Below are positions 44,414 through 52,563 of a stretch of 64,000 nucleotides of DNA, in pieces. Position numbers and translations under genes: made by a program. The DNA is taken from assembly GCA_017622135.1 (NCBI GenBank), contig JAGARR010000037.1, positions 29,156 through 93,155 of the forward strand. The letters run 5' to 3'. Source of the DNA: Spirochaetaceae bacterium (GTDB lineage: Bacteria; Spirochaetota; Spirochaetia; Treponematales; Treponemataceae). The notes below the pieces were generated by a model, which was not told the DNA's origin, ran no database searches, and worked only from the letters and a program-made list of their open reading frames with translations. Every line of letters starts with the position of its first letter. The stretch's first letter is position 1.

Positions 44414-45007
44414 TCATGCCATGGCAAAGGACTGGGTAAAGCCTGCGAACCTCTGGCGCAGGTCTACCTCAAAGCCAGCGTTGCTGATGAGCTTCTTTGT
44501 ATCTGCCACCAGTCCCAGAAGGCCACCGGTTGCCGTCGTCAGGGGCACGATGATGCCGCTCAAAAGCCAGCCCACTACAGGAATGGTGCTAAGTGCCAGC
44601 CCCACCACAAAGCCCACCACAAGACCCGTCACCGTATTGGGGAATGTCTTTCGGGCAAAGTCCAGCAGCTTGAGAACCCATCCAAGGATGACCCGCCCAA
44701 TGTTGAGAATCACATTTCCCACCACCTGGGTGACCCGCAGCAGCTTCAGCAGCACTGGTCTAATCTTGTCCCCATACGTTCCCAGGTCAAGGTTGAGAAT
44801 CCAGTCTTCGAGCCATTCTGAGTCCGGGCAGTCCCTGTTCATCTCCATTGCCTGGGCCTCTGTCACCTTCCTCCGAACGGTCTCACCCGTAATGGGATCC
44901 CTGATGAAAATCTCATCGCCCACAATCTGGTGGTCGCTCTTGCGCATACCCTTGAAACGACTCACATCTTCCTGACTCCACTTGAGCAAGTCTTCCATAG
45001 AAATCAT
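44414..45007 (-). CDS. Membrane protein of unknown function, first gene of XRE-linked pair
   Basis: 197 residues from ATG 45007 (GGAGG upstream); the longer frame would read through the promoter. A soluble N-terminal region (VGDEIFIRDPITGETVRRKV) is followed by an amphipathic helix. A Gly-rich hydrophobic stretch comes next (TGLVVGFVVGLALSTIPVVG), then VGWLLSGIIVPLTTATGGL. This resembles pore or channel-like helices but no family is recognised. A near-perfect promoter overlapped by repeats precedes it, indicating tight repression by the XRE protein. Confidence 0.75.
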   Translation of the reverse strand: MISMEDLLKWSQEDVSRFKGMRKSDHQIVGDEIFIRDPITGETVRRKVTEAQAMEMNRDCPDSEWLEDWILNLDLGTYGDKIRPVLLKLLRVTQVVGNVILNIGRVILGWVLKLLDFARKTFPNTVTGLVVGFVVGLALSTIPVVGWLLSGIIVPLTTATGGLLGLVADTKKLISNAGFEVDLRQRFAGFTQSFAMA

Positions 45008-45032
45008 CTTTCTTTTCCTCCGACATAAAGTC

Positions 45033-45107
45033 TGCGTATTGATATACGCATATAGCGGAATTATATTCTGCATATAGCAAAGTGTCAATTCAATTATTTG
45101 CGTATAG
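45033..45107. promoter_or_regulatory. Operator array between the XRE gene and the membrane-protein pair
   Basis: A palindrome TGCGTATTGATATACGCA at 45033-45050 and three direct GC(A/G)TATAG boxes at 45048, 45070 and 45100. The second box lies in the spacer of the minus promoter and the third next to the -10 of the XRE gene, so one regulator could control both directions. Confidence 0.7.
45060..45088 (-). promoter_or_regulatory. Consensus promoter of the membrane-protein pair
   Basis: TTGACA (45083-45088), 17 bp, TATAAT (45060-45065) on the minus strand: a perfect sigma-70 consensus. Confidence 0.85.
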
Positions 45108-45116
45108 AATGCAAGC

Positions 45117-45482
45117 ATGGAAGCGGCGGAGCTACAGAAAATATTGTCTTATAACATAAAGGAATTGCGGAGCCTGCGGGGAATCAGCCAGATGAAGCTG
45201 GCGGAAAAGGCGGATCTGTCGGTGAGCTATGTCTGCGACATAGAAAGCGGCAGGCGGTGGGGAACCCCGGAAACCTTTACCCGGCTGGCAAATGCCTTGG
45301 AGGTGAGTCCCTTCGAGCTGCTCCTGCCCAAAAGCCATAATCCACCAGCCGCTGTCTCCAGCAAGGTGCCTCCCCACCTGATGGCTCAGTGTTATGCCAC
45401 CGTAAGGAGCCAGCTGCAGGAGAACATCACCCAAGCCGTAGCCGCCGCCATAACCACCACCTTCCTGGGAGAATCTGACTAG
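45117..45482 (+). CDS. XRE-family transcriptional regulator
   Basis: 121 residues. An N-terminal helix-turn-helix of the Cro/cI type (LRSLRGISQMKLAEKADLS, VSYVCDIESGRRW) covers residues 12-65, followed by a short C-terminal tail. TAGAAT at 45105-45110 ends 6 nt before ATG 45117 without a Shine-Dalgarno site, so the mRNA is probably leaderless. It is divergent from the membrane-protein pair and flanked by the operator array, which implies autoregulation and repression of the pair. Confidence 0.88.
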   Translation: MEAAELQKILSYNIKELRSLRGISQMKLAEKADLSVSYVCDIESGRRWGTPETFTRLANALEVSPFELLLPKSHNPPAAVSSKVPPHLMAQCYATVRSQLQENITQAVAAAITTTFLGESD

Positions 45483-45503
45483 AGAAGCCTCCCGCTCCCT
45501 TTC

Positions 45504-46394
45504 TTACAGCACAAAGTCATCCACAAAGCGGGCAAGGCCGTCCTGGTTGTTGGAGAGTTCTGTCACATAGCGGGCCATGTCCTTGATGGAGTCCAGGCCG
45601 TTCACCATGGCCACACTCATGCCCGCCAAGCGAATCATGGACTCGTCGTTCATGCTGTCCCCAAAGGCCATGGCCTCCGCCATGGGTATAGCCAGCCGAC
45701 TGCACAGCCACTGGAGGGCTTCTCCCTTGCCGCAGTTGTAGGGCATGATTTCCAAGAAATAGGGCTTGCTGATGAAGATGACGCAACGGCTGCCGATTCG
45801 CTCCCGCAGCTCGTCCTGCAAGCGGAGCAGGACTTCTGGCTCTCCGGGAATCACCATCTTGGGATGGCCCTGCCGCAGCAGGGCGGGAAAGTCTGGCACC
45901 ACCTCCATGTGGAGGCCCGTGAGCCCCACGTCAATCTGGGTCCACTTGTTGTCCTGGGCCGTGAAGATGGTGGTGGGATTGTACACCTCCGGGAACAGGC
46001 CCAGCCCGCTGGCAATGGCGTTGGCCTCCAGCAGGATTTCCGGCTCCACGGTGCGGTAGAGGATTTCCCGCCGCAGGTGCAGGTCATAGATTACCGCCCC
46101 GTTCTGGGCGATGATGAAGCGGCCCTGCTCCAGTCCGGTAATCTCCAGCTGGCGCACAAAGGGAAGGATGGCATTGTCCGTGCGGCCGGAGCAGAGGGTG
46201 ACGTAGATTCCAGCGGCGGTAGCCTTCTGCAGTGTCTGGACGGTGTAGGGCGAGATGGTGAGGTCTTCCCGCAAAAGGGTGTCGTCCAAGTCGATGGCCA
46301 TGATTCTGGCAGGGAGCTTTCCTTCAGGAAGCTTTCCTGCAGGAAGCCTTCCTTCAGAAGACCTGTTCAGGGAGGAGTTGCGAGAGTTATTCAT
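45504..46394 (-). CDS. HAD-superfamily Cof-type phosphatase
   Basis: 296 residues. HAD motif I IDLDDTLL lies near residues 34-41, motif II in VTLCSGRTD, and motif IV near the C-terminus in AMAFGDSMNDESMI with the upstream Lys of KGEALQWL. It is a C2-capped Cof-type hydrolase, which typically dephosphorylates sugar phosphates or nucleotides. The N-terminal 30 residues contain tandem (E/A)GKLP repeats not typical of the family. TATACT (46402-46407, minus) ends 7 nt before ATG 46394 with no Shine-Dalgarno site. Confidence 0.9.
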   Translation of the reverse strand: MNNSRNSSLNRSSEGRLPAGKLPEGKLPARIMAIDLDDTLLREDLTISPYTVQTLQKATAAGIYVTLCSGRTDNAILPFVRQLEITGLEQGRFIIAQNGAVIYDLHLRREILYRTVEPEILLEANAIASGLGLFPEVYNPTTIFTAQDNKWTQIDVGLTGLHMEVVPDFPALLRQGHPKMVIPGEPEVLLRLQDELRERIGSRCVIFISKPYFLEIMPYNCGKGEALQWLCSRLAIPMAEAMAFGDSMNDESMIRLAGMSVAMVNGLDSIKDMARYVTELSNNQDGLARFVDDFVL

Positions 46395-46424
46395 GGAAGG
46401 AAGTATACCACAGGGAAAATGGTT

Positions 46425-46463
46425 GGAGAAGTGGGCAGATCACCTTGACCGTGCCCACTCTCC
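46425..46463 (-). terminator. Hairpin after the sensory hydrogenase operon
   Basis: On the minus strand GGAGAGTGGGCA pairs with TGCCCACTTCTCC with one bulge. Only TTTT follows, so termination is uncertain. Confidence 0.55.
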
Positions 46464-46471
46464 AAGGGAAA

Positions 46472-47944
46472 TTAGTTTCCTCCTGGAGCCACGGCCCCCT
46501 CAGCCACGTATTTTTTTAGCTGGGCGGCGGCCACCTTGGGATTGGTGATCACCGACGGCCCCGCAATGCAGCCGCCCTCGCAGGCCATCACCTCGATGAG
46601 ATTGGGGCTCTGGTCGGTGTAGGGGACGACTCCCGCATTCATCTTGCCAAAGTGTGCCAGCTGCTTCATGCCGCCGCCGGTAAGTCCATTGATGACTGCT
46701 GCCCGCAGCTTTTCTGGATGCTTGAGCCGCACCCGCACCGCCTCTGCCACGCCTCCACTGGCGGCAAAGCCACGGCCGGTGGCGCTGGGAATGATGGAGC
46801 CGGGCTCAGCCTCCACCTTGGCCACGTCAATGTCTTTGGCCACCAGAAAGGCCCCGATTTCTTCCACGGAAAGCACATAGTCCACAAACTCATCGTCCAT
46901 GCCCTCCCGCCGCTTGGCAAGGCAGGGCCCAATGAACACAGTGACGCAATCCGGGTCGGCACGGCGGGCCAGCTCGGCAGTGTAGTGCATGGGTGTGCGG
47001 GTTTCGGAAATGCAGGACTCCAGCTCCGGCACGTGGCGGCGAACCGCCCGCACATAGGCAGGACAGCAGGAGGTGGTCATCATCTTGTGGCCCGCCTCCA
47101 TCCGCTCCTCAAATTCCTTTGCCTCGTTGTCTGAGGTGATGTCCGCACCGATGGCCACCTCCCAAACCCTGGCAAACCCCAGCTGCTTCAGGGCACCCTC
47201 CAGCTGGCCGGGAGCCACACGGAACTGGGCGGCGATGGAGGGGGCGTACATGGCCACCACCTTGCGGCCGTTCATAATGTGCTTGATGACATCCACCAGC
47301 TGCCCCTTGTCCATCATGGCACCAAAGGGACATTCCCTCATGCAGTTGCCGCAGAAAATACACTTGTGGTAGTCAATCTGCTCCTTGCCGTGCTCGTCCT
47401 TGGTGATGGCCCCAACCGGGCAGGATTCCTCGCAGGGAACGGGAATCTTGATGATGGCGTGGTAGGGACAGTTCTGCATACAAAGGCCACAGTTGACGCA
47501 GGCATCCTCGTCGATGTGGGCACGTCCCTGCTTGATTTCGATGCAGTCCTTGACGCAGTTGGTGATGCAGGGACGGGCAAGGCAGGCCTGGCAGGCGTTG
47601 GTGACCATGTAATGGGCCTTGACGCAGGCATTGCAGGCCTCGTGCAGGACGGTGAGCATGGGCCAGGTGGGCTTTTCCCGCTCCAAGGCCTCCTTAGCGA
47701 ATTCCGCCAGCTTCTTTTCGTCGTCGTAGTCCTCCACACTGTGGCCCAGGCGGGCCATCACCCGCATCCGCAGAATCTCACGGTCGTGGTAGATGCAGCA
47801 CCGAACAGGCTCCTTTCCCAAAGGTGCCATCTCGCGAGGGATGTAATGCACTCCCTCCTCCAGCTTTCCTTCCAGCTGGAGCTTTGCAATGCGGACCAGA
47901 ATCTCTCGCTTGAGATGGGCCGCCTGGTTGTTTATGTTCAACAT
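46472..47944 (-). CDS. [FeFe] hydrogenase large subunit, second type
   Basis: 490 residues. After a helical N-terminal region come several Cys clusters (CNACVKAHYMVTNACQAC, CVNCGLCMQNCP, CIFCGNCMRECP), then the H-cluster domain. Its signatures are TTSCCPAY, IGPCLAKRRE and MACEGGCIAGPSV; the third lacks the GGGQP ending of HndD, typical of group B/C enzymes. It retains both cysteines of TSCCP. It ends a five-gene operon with HydS, SpoIIE phosphatase and two [2Fe-2S] proteins, resembling the Hfs hydrogenase locus of Thermoanaerobacterium. AGGAG lies 8 nt before ATG 47944. Confidence 0.92.
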   Translation of the reverse strand: MLNINNQAAHLKREILVRIAKLQLEGKLEEGVHYIPREMAPLGKEPVRCCIYHDREILRMRVMARLGHSVEDYDDEKKLAEFAKEALEREKPTWPMLTVLHEACNACVKAHYMVTNACQACLARPCITNCVKDCIEIKQGRAHIDEDACVNCGLCMQNCPYHAIIKIPVPCEESCPVGAITKDEHGKEQIDYHKCIFCGNCMRECPFGAMMDKGQLVDVIKHIMNGRKVVAMYAPSIAAQFRVAPGQLEGALKQLGFARVWEVAIGADITSDNEAKEFEERMEAGHKMMTTSCCPAYVRAVRRHVPELESCISETRTPMHYTAELARRADPDCVTVFIGPCLAKRREGMDDEFVDYVLSVEEIGAFLVAKDIDVAKVEAEPGSIIPSATGRGFAASGGVAEAVRVRLKHPEKLRAAVINGLTGGGMKQLAHFGKMNAGVVPYTDQSPNLIEVMACEGGCIAGPSVITNPKVAAAQLKKYVAEGAVAPGGN

Positions 47945-48021
47945 AATTGACTCTCCTGAAAAAATAGTATCCCGCCACCATCACAGGGCTGGGTTGTGTC
48001 TGCTAACCTACAAAAACAGCC

Positions 48022-48276
48022 TCAGCCATCGGCCAGCTGCCTAATTTTTTCCAAAACAGATGGCAGTGTTGCCTGGGCAAGAATCTCGTCGTTTATCCGC
48101 ACGAAAGGCGCCTTGCCGCACTCTGCGTTCTTGCACAGGTCAAGACAGGTGACCCCTTCAATCTCCACCATATCCCGCAACTCTGGAGGGAGCTCCTCCT
48201 CCAGCAGCATGATTTCGGAAGCGCCCATCACAAAGCAGGCTGTTCCCGTACAGATTGATACCTTGATCTTTTTCAT
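48022..48276 (-). CDS. Thioredoxin-like [2Fe-2S] protein
   Basis: 84 residues. Cluster ligands are visible in CTGTACFVMGA and in CLDLCKNAECG. The fold matches the C-terminal domain of NuoE. It sits between the phosphatase and hydrogenase genes and should shuttle electrons to the hydrogenase. ATG 48276 has GGAGG 6 nt upstream; an in-frame TTG precedes it. A paralogue of similar size opens the operon. Confidence 0.88.
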   Translation of the reverse strand: MKKIKVSICTGTACFVMGASEIMLLEEELPPELRDMVEIEGVTCLDLCKNAECGKAPFVRINDEILAQATLPSVLEKIRQLADG

Positions 48277-48324
48277 CAAATGCCTCCATCACTATCTAGT
48301 ATAGCATAAGTTTATTGCCCGCAC

Positions 48325-49635
48325 CTAAAAATATTGAATGTGGGTTTCCTTCAAATATTTGTCCTGCAGCAGGGCGGCTATCTTCTTCACCACGTTGCGG
48401 CGGATTTCCAGCTCCACCGGCATGGTGGGATCCTGGTGGGCCTCGTTGATCTTTGTCCCTACCACAAACCAGATTCTATCACAGTTCAAAAAATGCTCCA
48501 CAATACGGGTGGCGGCGTTGGGCTTCATCCCCTCCGTGTCACCATCATGCTCAAGAATCTCCGACACCGCTCCCATGGTGATGATGCCCTCTGTCACCAT
48601 GGCCGCCCCCTCCATCTGGGAACAGGGCGGTACCTTTGGGTCAAAGTCCTTCAGATTCACCCTGATGGGGCGTTCCAGTTCCCGAGAAAGGATGTTGGCG
48701 GTGGTTCCGCCGCAAATAATCTTGTCTCCCTCAAAAAGATTGAAGATGCGGGCCAGCTCCGAGTCCCGCTCCTTGTGGAGGGGCGGCCCCGTCACCACCA
48801 GCAAATCCCGTGGCTTGCGAAAATAGATGACGCCACAGGTGATATCGTCCTTGGGTCGGTAGCCGTCGTGGAGGCTGGCCTCCTGCACCACCGTACGGGC
48901 CAGCTCCCGTGCGCTCACCAGCTGGTTGTCGTGGATTTCCCTCAGGATAAAGTCCTGCACGTTGCCGCTGCCCCAGCCAAAGGGATAGCAGGGACTGCCC
49001 ATGCCGGACTGGGTTACGCCGTCGGAAAAGAAGATGAGACGGTCACCGGGACGAGCCTGGTAGCGGGAATAATGGAGTAGAGCCTCCCGCTTGGGGGCAG
49101 TGGACGCATCCTTCCGCTGGATGGGGGTGATGTCCTTGATGGGCTCAATCACCGTCTCCTGCCGCACCAACACATAGGGCGGATTGTCGTACTCCATGAT
49201 GCGGACGGTGGCATCCGGCTCAATGTCCACCAGGGTGAAGGTGGCATAGCTGATGCCACGATCCTTGCATACCGGCAGGGTGTTCATGATGATTTCCGCC
49301 GCCCGCCTGATGGACATATCGTTGGCAATGAATTTGGTGGCCATGGTGGCAGTGAGGGTTGCCAGCACCCCTGCCTTGATGCCGGAGCCAAGTCCGTCGG
49401 ACAAGGTGGTGATGACACGGCCGTCCTTGGGATTCTTCTGGGACAGGAACACATCTCCTTCCGCCCGCTGGTTGTGCTTGCACAGCTGGTAGGAGCCCAC
49501 CTCCACGAAGGTCTCCTGCTTCTGGCCAGTCTGGCCGTCGAGGATTTCCCCCACAAGAACAGGCTGCTGCTTGCCCTCTGGATTTGGCACGGAATCTATC
49601 ATATCCTGAAAAACAACCTTGTCCGGTGGACTCAC
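48325..49635 (-). CDS. SpoIIE-type PP2C serine phosphatase
   Basis: 436 residues. The SpoIIE/PP2C core has Asp-Gly motifs TLSDGLGSGIKAG near residue 80 and LIFFSDGVTQSG near 205, binding two metal ions. A C-terminal region (GGTTANILSRELERPIRVN) of about 150 residues is shared by phosphatases of sensory-hydrogenase operons. It starts at GTG 49635, overlapping the HydS stop by 4 nt. Together with the PAS-bearing HydS it likely converts a redox or H2 signal into dephosphorylation of a target protein, which is not identified here. Confidence 0.9.
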   Translation of the reverse strand: MSPPDKVVFQDMIDSVPNPEGKQQPVLVGEILDGQTGQKQETFVEVGSYQLCKHNQRAEGDVFLSQKNPKDGRVITTLSDGLGSGIKAGVLATLTATMATKFIANDMSIRRAAEIIMNTLPVCKDRGISYATFTLVDIEPDATVRIMEYDNPPYVLVRQETVIEPIKDITPIQRKDASTAPKREALLHYSRYQARPGDRLIFFSDGVTQSGMGSPCYPFGWGSGNVQDFILREIHDNQLVSARELARTVVQEASLHDGYRPKDDITCGVIYFRKPRDLLVVTGPPLHKERDSELARIFNLFEGDKIICGGTTANILSRELERPIRVNLKDFDPKVPPCSQMEGAAMVTEGIITMGAVSEILEHDGDTEGMKPNAATRIVEHFLNCDRIWFVVGTKINEAHQDPTMPVELEIRRNVVKKIAALLQDKYLKETHIQYF

Positions 49636-51386
49636 TGGTCTTCCTCCTCACCATCGCTGTAGGAATCGATGATGGAATTCAGCATGGACTCCGTTTCCGC
49701 CGCATTCTCTCCCAGCAGGAAGGCGATTTTCTGCACCACCGACAGGTTCTTTTCTATAACCTTCTGAGCCTGAGTGATGGTCCGCTGCTTTTGGTTCTGG
49801 GGAACGGTGATGTCCACCAAAACACCGGCGGCCACCTCCTCCCGCTCAATCTCAAAGACAGTGACATGGAAAATCTTCTTGCCCTCCCGCAGGTCACGGT
49901 CAATCACATCGGGGCCATTCCTGCTGAGCACGTCGGAAAAGAGCTTGGACGCCTTGGTAAGCTTTGCCAAGTCAGCTCCCTCCAGCCCTGGCCGCAGCTG
50001 GTACATGTCCACAATGTCGCTGCCCATGAGCCGAGCAAAATTTAGGTTGCACTCCACAATATGCAGGTTCTTGTCCACAATCACCACACCGTTGGGAATG
50101 GCCTGAATGAGACCATTAGCCTTTTTCTGAGCCAGCTTCCGCATGTAGGAGACACACATGGTCTTTTCCGCCCGATTTTCCAGCACTGCCTTGGCAAAGG
50201 AACGGCAGGTGTCGTAGCCACAGCTGGCACAGTTCACCTCGTCGTCGGCACTGTATTTTCCCACGGAACGAAGGGCACCGCGGATTTCCTCCTCACTGTG
50301 ACTGGTACCTGCAACAAGGGACACCGGCAGGGTTCCCTCCAGTCTTGGCGTGGCCGACAAGGTAGCCTGATCCAGCACCAGGTCGGCATCCTGGGCATAC
50401 TCCTCCACCAGCACCCGCCGCAATGCCCCCGGCGACCTCACGGAGGTTCCTGGCCCATTGATGCAGCCTCCCTCACAGGCCAAAAGCTCCATGAACAGAG
50501 GCGACCTGAGACTTTGGGGCTGGAAACCAGTCAAAGCCCCCTTGATTTCCTCCAGACCGGAGATGGCCATGGAGCGAACCTGGGGCAGGCGATCGTACTT
50601 CTTGTAGGTGGCAATCATTCCGCCGTCGATGGGATAGAGAGCCCCCTTTGCCGCCCGCCGTGGGATGAAATCTCCAGGATGGCCCTGCCCAAAAGGAATG
50701 GCTGTGTCGGGACGGATACCCGCCTCCTGCATCCAGCCCCGCAGCTCCTGGAAGGTAAGGGCCACGTCAATCTCTGCCCAGACATCCGCCTCCCGCTTTT
50801 TGGCAATGCACGGCCCCATGAACACGACACCGATATCCGCTCCGTATTCCTGACGGAGATAGCGAGCATGGGCCAGCAGGGGTGAGGCCCGGTCGGTAAT
50901 GAAGGGAGCCAGCTCCGGCTGGTAGAGCTTCAGGTACTCCACCACGGCAGGACAGGCCGATGAGAGAAACAACCGCTGGCCCTGGGAATCTGCCGCAGCC
51001 AGGGACAAGTCCTTGGCCAGCTGGGCAGAAACCAGGTCGGCTCCCAGGGCCGTCTCCGAGACACCGGCAAAGCCCAGGGACAGGAGGGCCGCTACCAGCT
51101 GTTGGGGCGTGAAGTCGGAGAATTCGGACACGAAGGAGGGAGCCAGTGAAACGAAAACCTGTTCCTTGGTGGACAAAAGATGCCTGGCCCGCTGGAGGTC
51201 GCTGCGGGTCTGCTTGGCGTGGGCGGGACAGTCCATGACGCACTGGCCGCAAAAGACACAAAGCTCAGGAATAATCTTTGCGTGGTTGTTCTCCACCCGG
51301 ATAGCCTTTACCGGGCAGTGGCGGATACATTTGTAGCAATCCTGGCACTGGGTGGGCTCCGTGTGGATGGGCTGCTGAAGGGTCAC
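49632..51386 (-). CDS. hydS: Sensory [FeFe] hydrogenase (HydS, group C) with PAS domain
   Basis: 584 residues. Two N-terminal [4Fe-4S] motifs (CYKCIRHCP, CVFCGQCVMDCP) precede an H-cluster domain with SSACPAVVEY, MGPCIAKKRE and LACEGGCINGPG. The first signature has Ala where catalytic enzymes have the proton-relay Cys, as known for sensory group C hydrogenases. A CASCGYDTCRSFA iron-sulfur motif then leads into a PAS domain (NGVVIVDKNLHIVECN). It probably senses H2 or redox state and signals to the SpoIIE phosphatase next to it. Its start overlaps the preceding gene by 4 nt. Confidence 0.92.
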   Translation of the reverse strand: MTLQQPIHTEPTQCQDCYKCIRHCPVKAIRVENNHAKIIPELCVFCGQCVMDCPAHAKQTRSDLQRARHLLSTKEQVFVSLAPSFVSEFSDFTPQQLVAALLSLGFAGVSETALGADLVSAQLAKDLSLAAADSQGQRLFLSSACPAVVEYLKLYQPELAPFITDRASPLLAHARYLRQEYGADIGVVFMGPCIAKKREADVWAEIDVALTFQELRGWMQEAGIRPDTAIPFGQGHPGDFIPRRAAKGALYPIDGGMIATYKKYDRLPQVRSMAISGLEEIKGALTGFQPQSLRSPLFMELLACEGGCINGPGTSVRSPGALRRVLVEEYAQDADLVLDQATLSATPRLEGTLPVSLVAGTSHSEEEIRGALRSVGKYSADDEVNCASCGYDTCRSFAKAVLENRAEKTMCVSYMRKLAQKKANGLIQAIPNGVVIVDKNLHIVECNLNFARLMGSDIVDMYQLRPGLEGADLAKLTKASKLFSDVLSRNGPDVIDRDLREGKKIFHVTVFEIEREEVAAGVLVDITVPQNQKQRTITQAQKVIEKNLSVVQKIAFLLGENAAETESMLNSIIDSYSDGEEEDQ

Positions 51387-51628
51387 GGCTCCACCTCCAG
51401 CTGTCGGCTGATGATATCGATGGCTGTGTCAGCGGACACGTTGGCATACAAGGTATCGTCAATACGGATATTGGGGCCGCTCTTGCACTCGCCCTCACAC
51501 AGACAGCCACGAATGGACACCCGATCCTGCAGCCCCTTATCTGTTACAAACCGCTGGATAGCTTCAGCAACCATGGAATTCCCCCGGCTGAAGCAGGAGC
51601 TCCCCATGCAAATTGTCACCATTCTCAT
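51383..51628 (-). CDS. Thioredoxin-like [2Fe-2S] protein, first gene of the operon
   Basis: 81 residues from ATG 51628 (in-frame TTG at 51634 is an alternative). Ligand pattern CMGSSCFSRGN ... CLCEGECKSGP. It is expected to pass electrons to HydS or the second hydrogenase. Its stop overlaps the start of HydS. GAGCGAGG upstream is the probable ribosome-binding site. Confidence 0.88.
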   Translation of the reverse strand: MRMVTICMGSSCFSRGNSMVAEAIQRFVTDKGLQDRVSIRGCLCEGECKSGPNIRIDDTLYANVSADTAIDIISRQLEVEP

Positions 51629-51644
51629 CTTCAACCTCGCTCCT

Positions 51645-51673
51645 ATTCTATAAATTATTATCTATTAAGTCAA
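51645..51673 (-). promoter_or_regulatory. Promoter of the sensory hydrogenase operon
   Basis: TTGACT (51668-51673), 17 bp, TAGAAT (51645-51650) on the minus strand, about 17 nt before the first start codon. Confidence 0.75.
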
Positions 51674-51680
51674 GAAAAAC

Positions 51681-51709
51681 TTGACACTTTTCATTGAACG
51701 GGGTATCTT
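51681..51709 (+). promoter_or_regulatory. Promoter of the VUT transporter gene
   Basis: TTGACA (51681-51686), 17 bp, TATCTT (51704-51709). It leaves a leader of about 60 nt that contains a GCGCAG/CTGCGC stem. Confidence 0.7.
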
Positions 51710-51778
51710 CCTGGGGCGCAGTTTATGATTCCTCAAAAACTCCTGCGCGGTACAAATTAAAATCCTTAAGGAGGAGAC

Positions 51779-52525
51779 ATGAAAAAAATTTGCCAATTGA
51801 TTCGTCGGGAGCACGAGGATCTCAAGCTTCTGATGCGCAGCATTCCTTCCCTCACCATTACCCTGTTCGTTCTCTCGGTAGTCTGCGCCAATTTGATGGC
51901 CAACAAGGAATTGGTGAATTACAAGTACGTGGCGGTGGACTGCGGAACCGTGTTCAGCTGGATTATGTTCCTGTGCATGGATGTGATTTGCAAGCGGTGG
52001 GGTGGCAGGGCCGCCATGAAGGTTTCCCTGCTGGCGCTGGTCATCAATTTGGGAGTCTGCGGAAGCTTTGCCCTGTTGGCCTTAGCTCCCGGCAAATGGG
52101 GCTCCTTCTACGACAGCGGCCTGCTGGAGGTGAATTCCGCCCTCAACGCCACCTTCGGCGGCTCCTGGTACGTGGTGCTTGGATCCTCTATAGCCTTTCT
52201 CATTTCATCCGCCGTGAATGCCCTGCTGAACAGTGCCATCGGTGCCGCCACCAAGCTGGGGGGCTTCCGAGCATTTGCCCTGCGGTCCTACCTGTCCACA
52301 GCGGTGGCCCAGCTGGTGGACAACCTGATCTTCACCACCCTGGTTTCAAAAATCTTTTTTGACTGGACCTGGACTCAAGTACTGGTCTGCGCCCTGATAC
52401 AAGCCGCCTGGGAACTAGTGTGTGAGGTGCTGTTCTCCGGCATAGGCTACAAGGTGGTGTGCAGCTGGGAGCAGGAGCAGGTGGGCCAGGAGTACCTGTC
52501 CCGACGGGGAGAACGGCGAGCATGA
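51779..52525 (+). CDS. VUT-family (YhhQ-type) queuosine precursor transporter
   Basis: A 248-residue inner-membrane protein with about six helices (LTITLFVLSVVCANLMANK, VFSWIMFLCMDVICKRWG, VSLLALVINLGVCGSFALL). Features of the vitamin-uptake-like YhhQ family are the Asn-Lys after TM1, the Asp in the MDV segment and the polar RSYLSTAVAQLVDNLIF helix. Members import preQ0/preQ1 for tRNA queuosine. AAGGAGGAGAC directly precedes ATG 51779. No queuosine biosynthesis genes are adjacent, consistent with a salvage role. Confidence 0.85.
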   Translation: MKKICQLIRREHEDLKLLMRSIPSLTITLFVLSVVCANLMANKELVNYKYVAVDCGTVFSWIMFLCMDVICKRWGGRAAMKVSLLALVINLGVCGSFALLALAPGKWGSFYDSGLLEVNSALNATFGGSWYVVLGSSIAFLISSAVNALLNSAIGAATKLGGFRAFALRSYLSTAVAQLVDNLIFTTLVSKIFFDWTWTQVLVCALIQAAWELVCEVLFSGIGYKVVCSWEQEQVGQEYLSRRGERRA

Positions 52526-52563
52526 CCATCCCTGTCTCCATACTCGAGCGCCCCATCTCCTTT

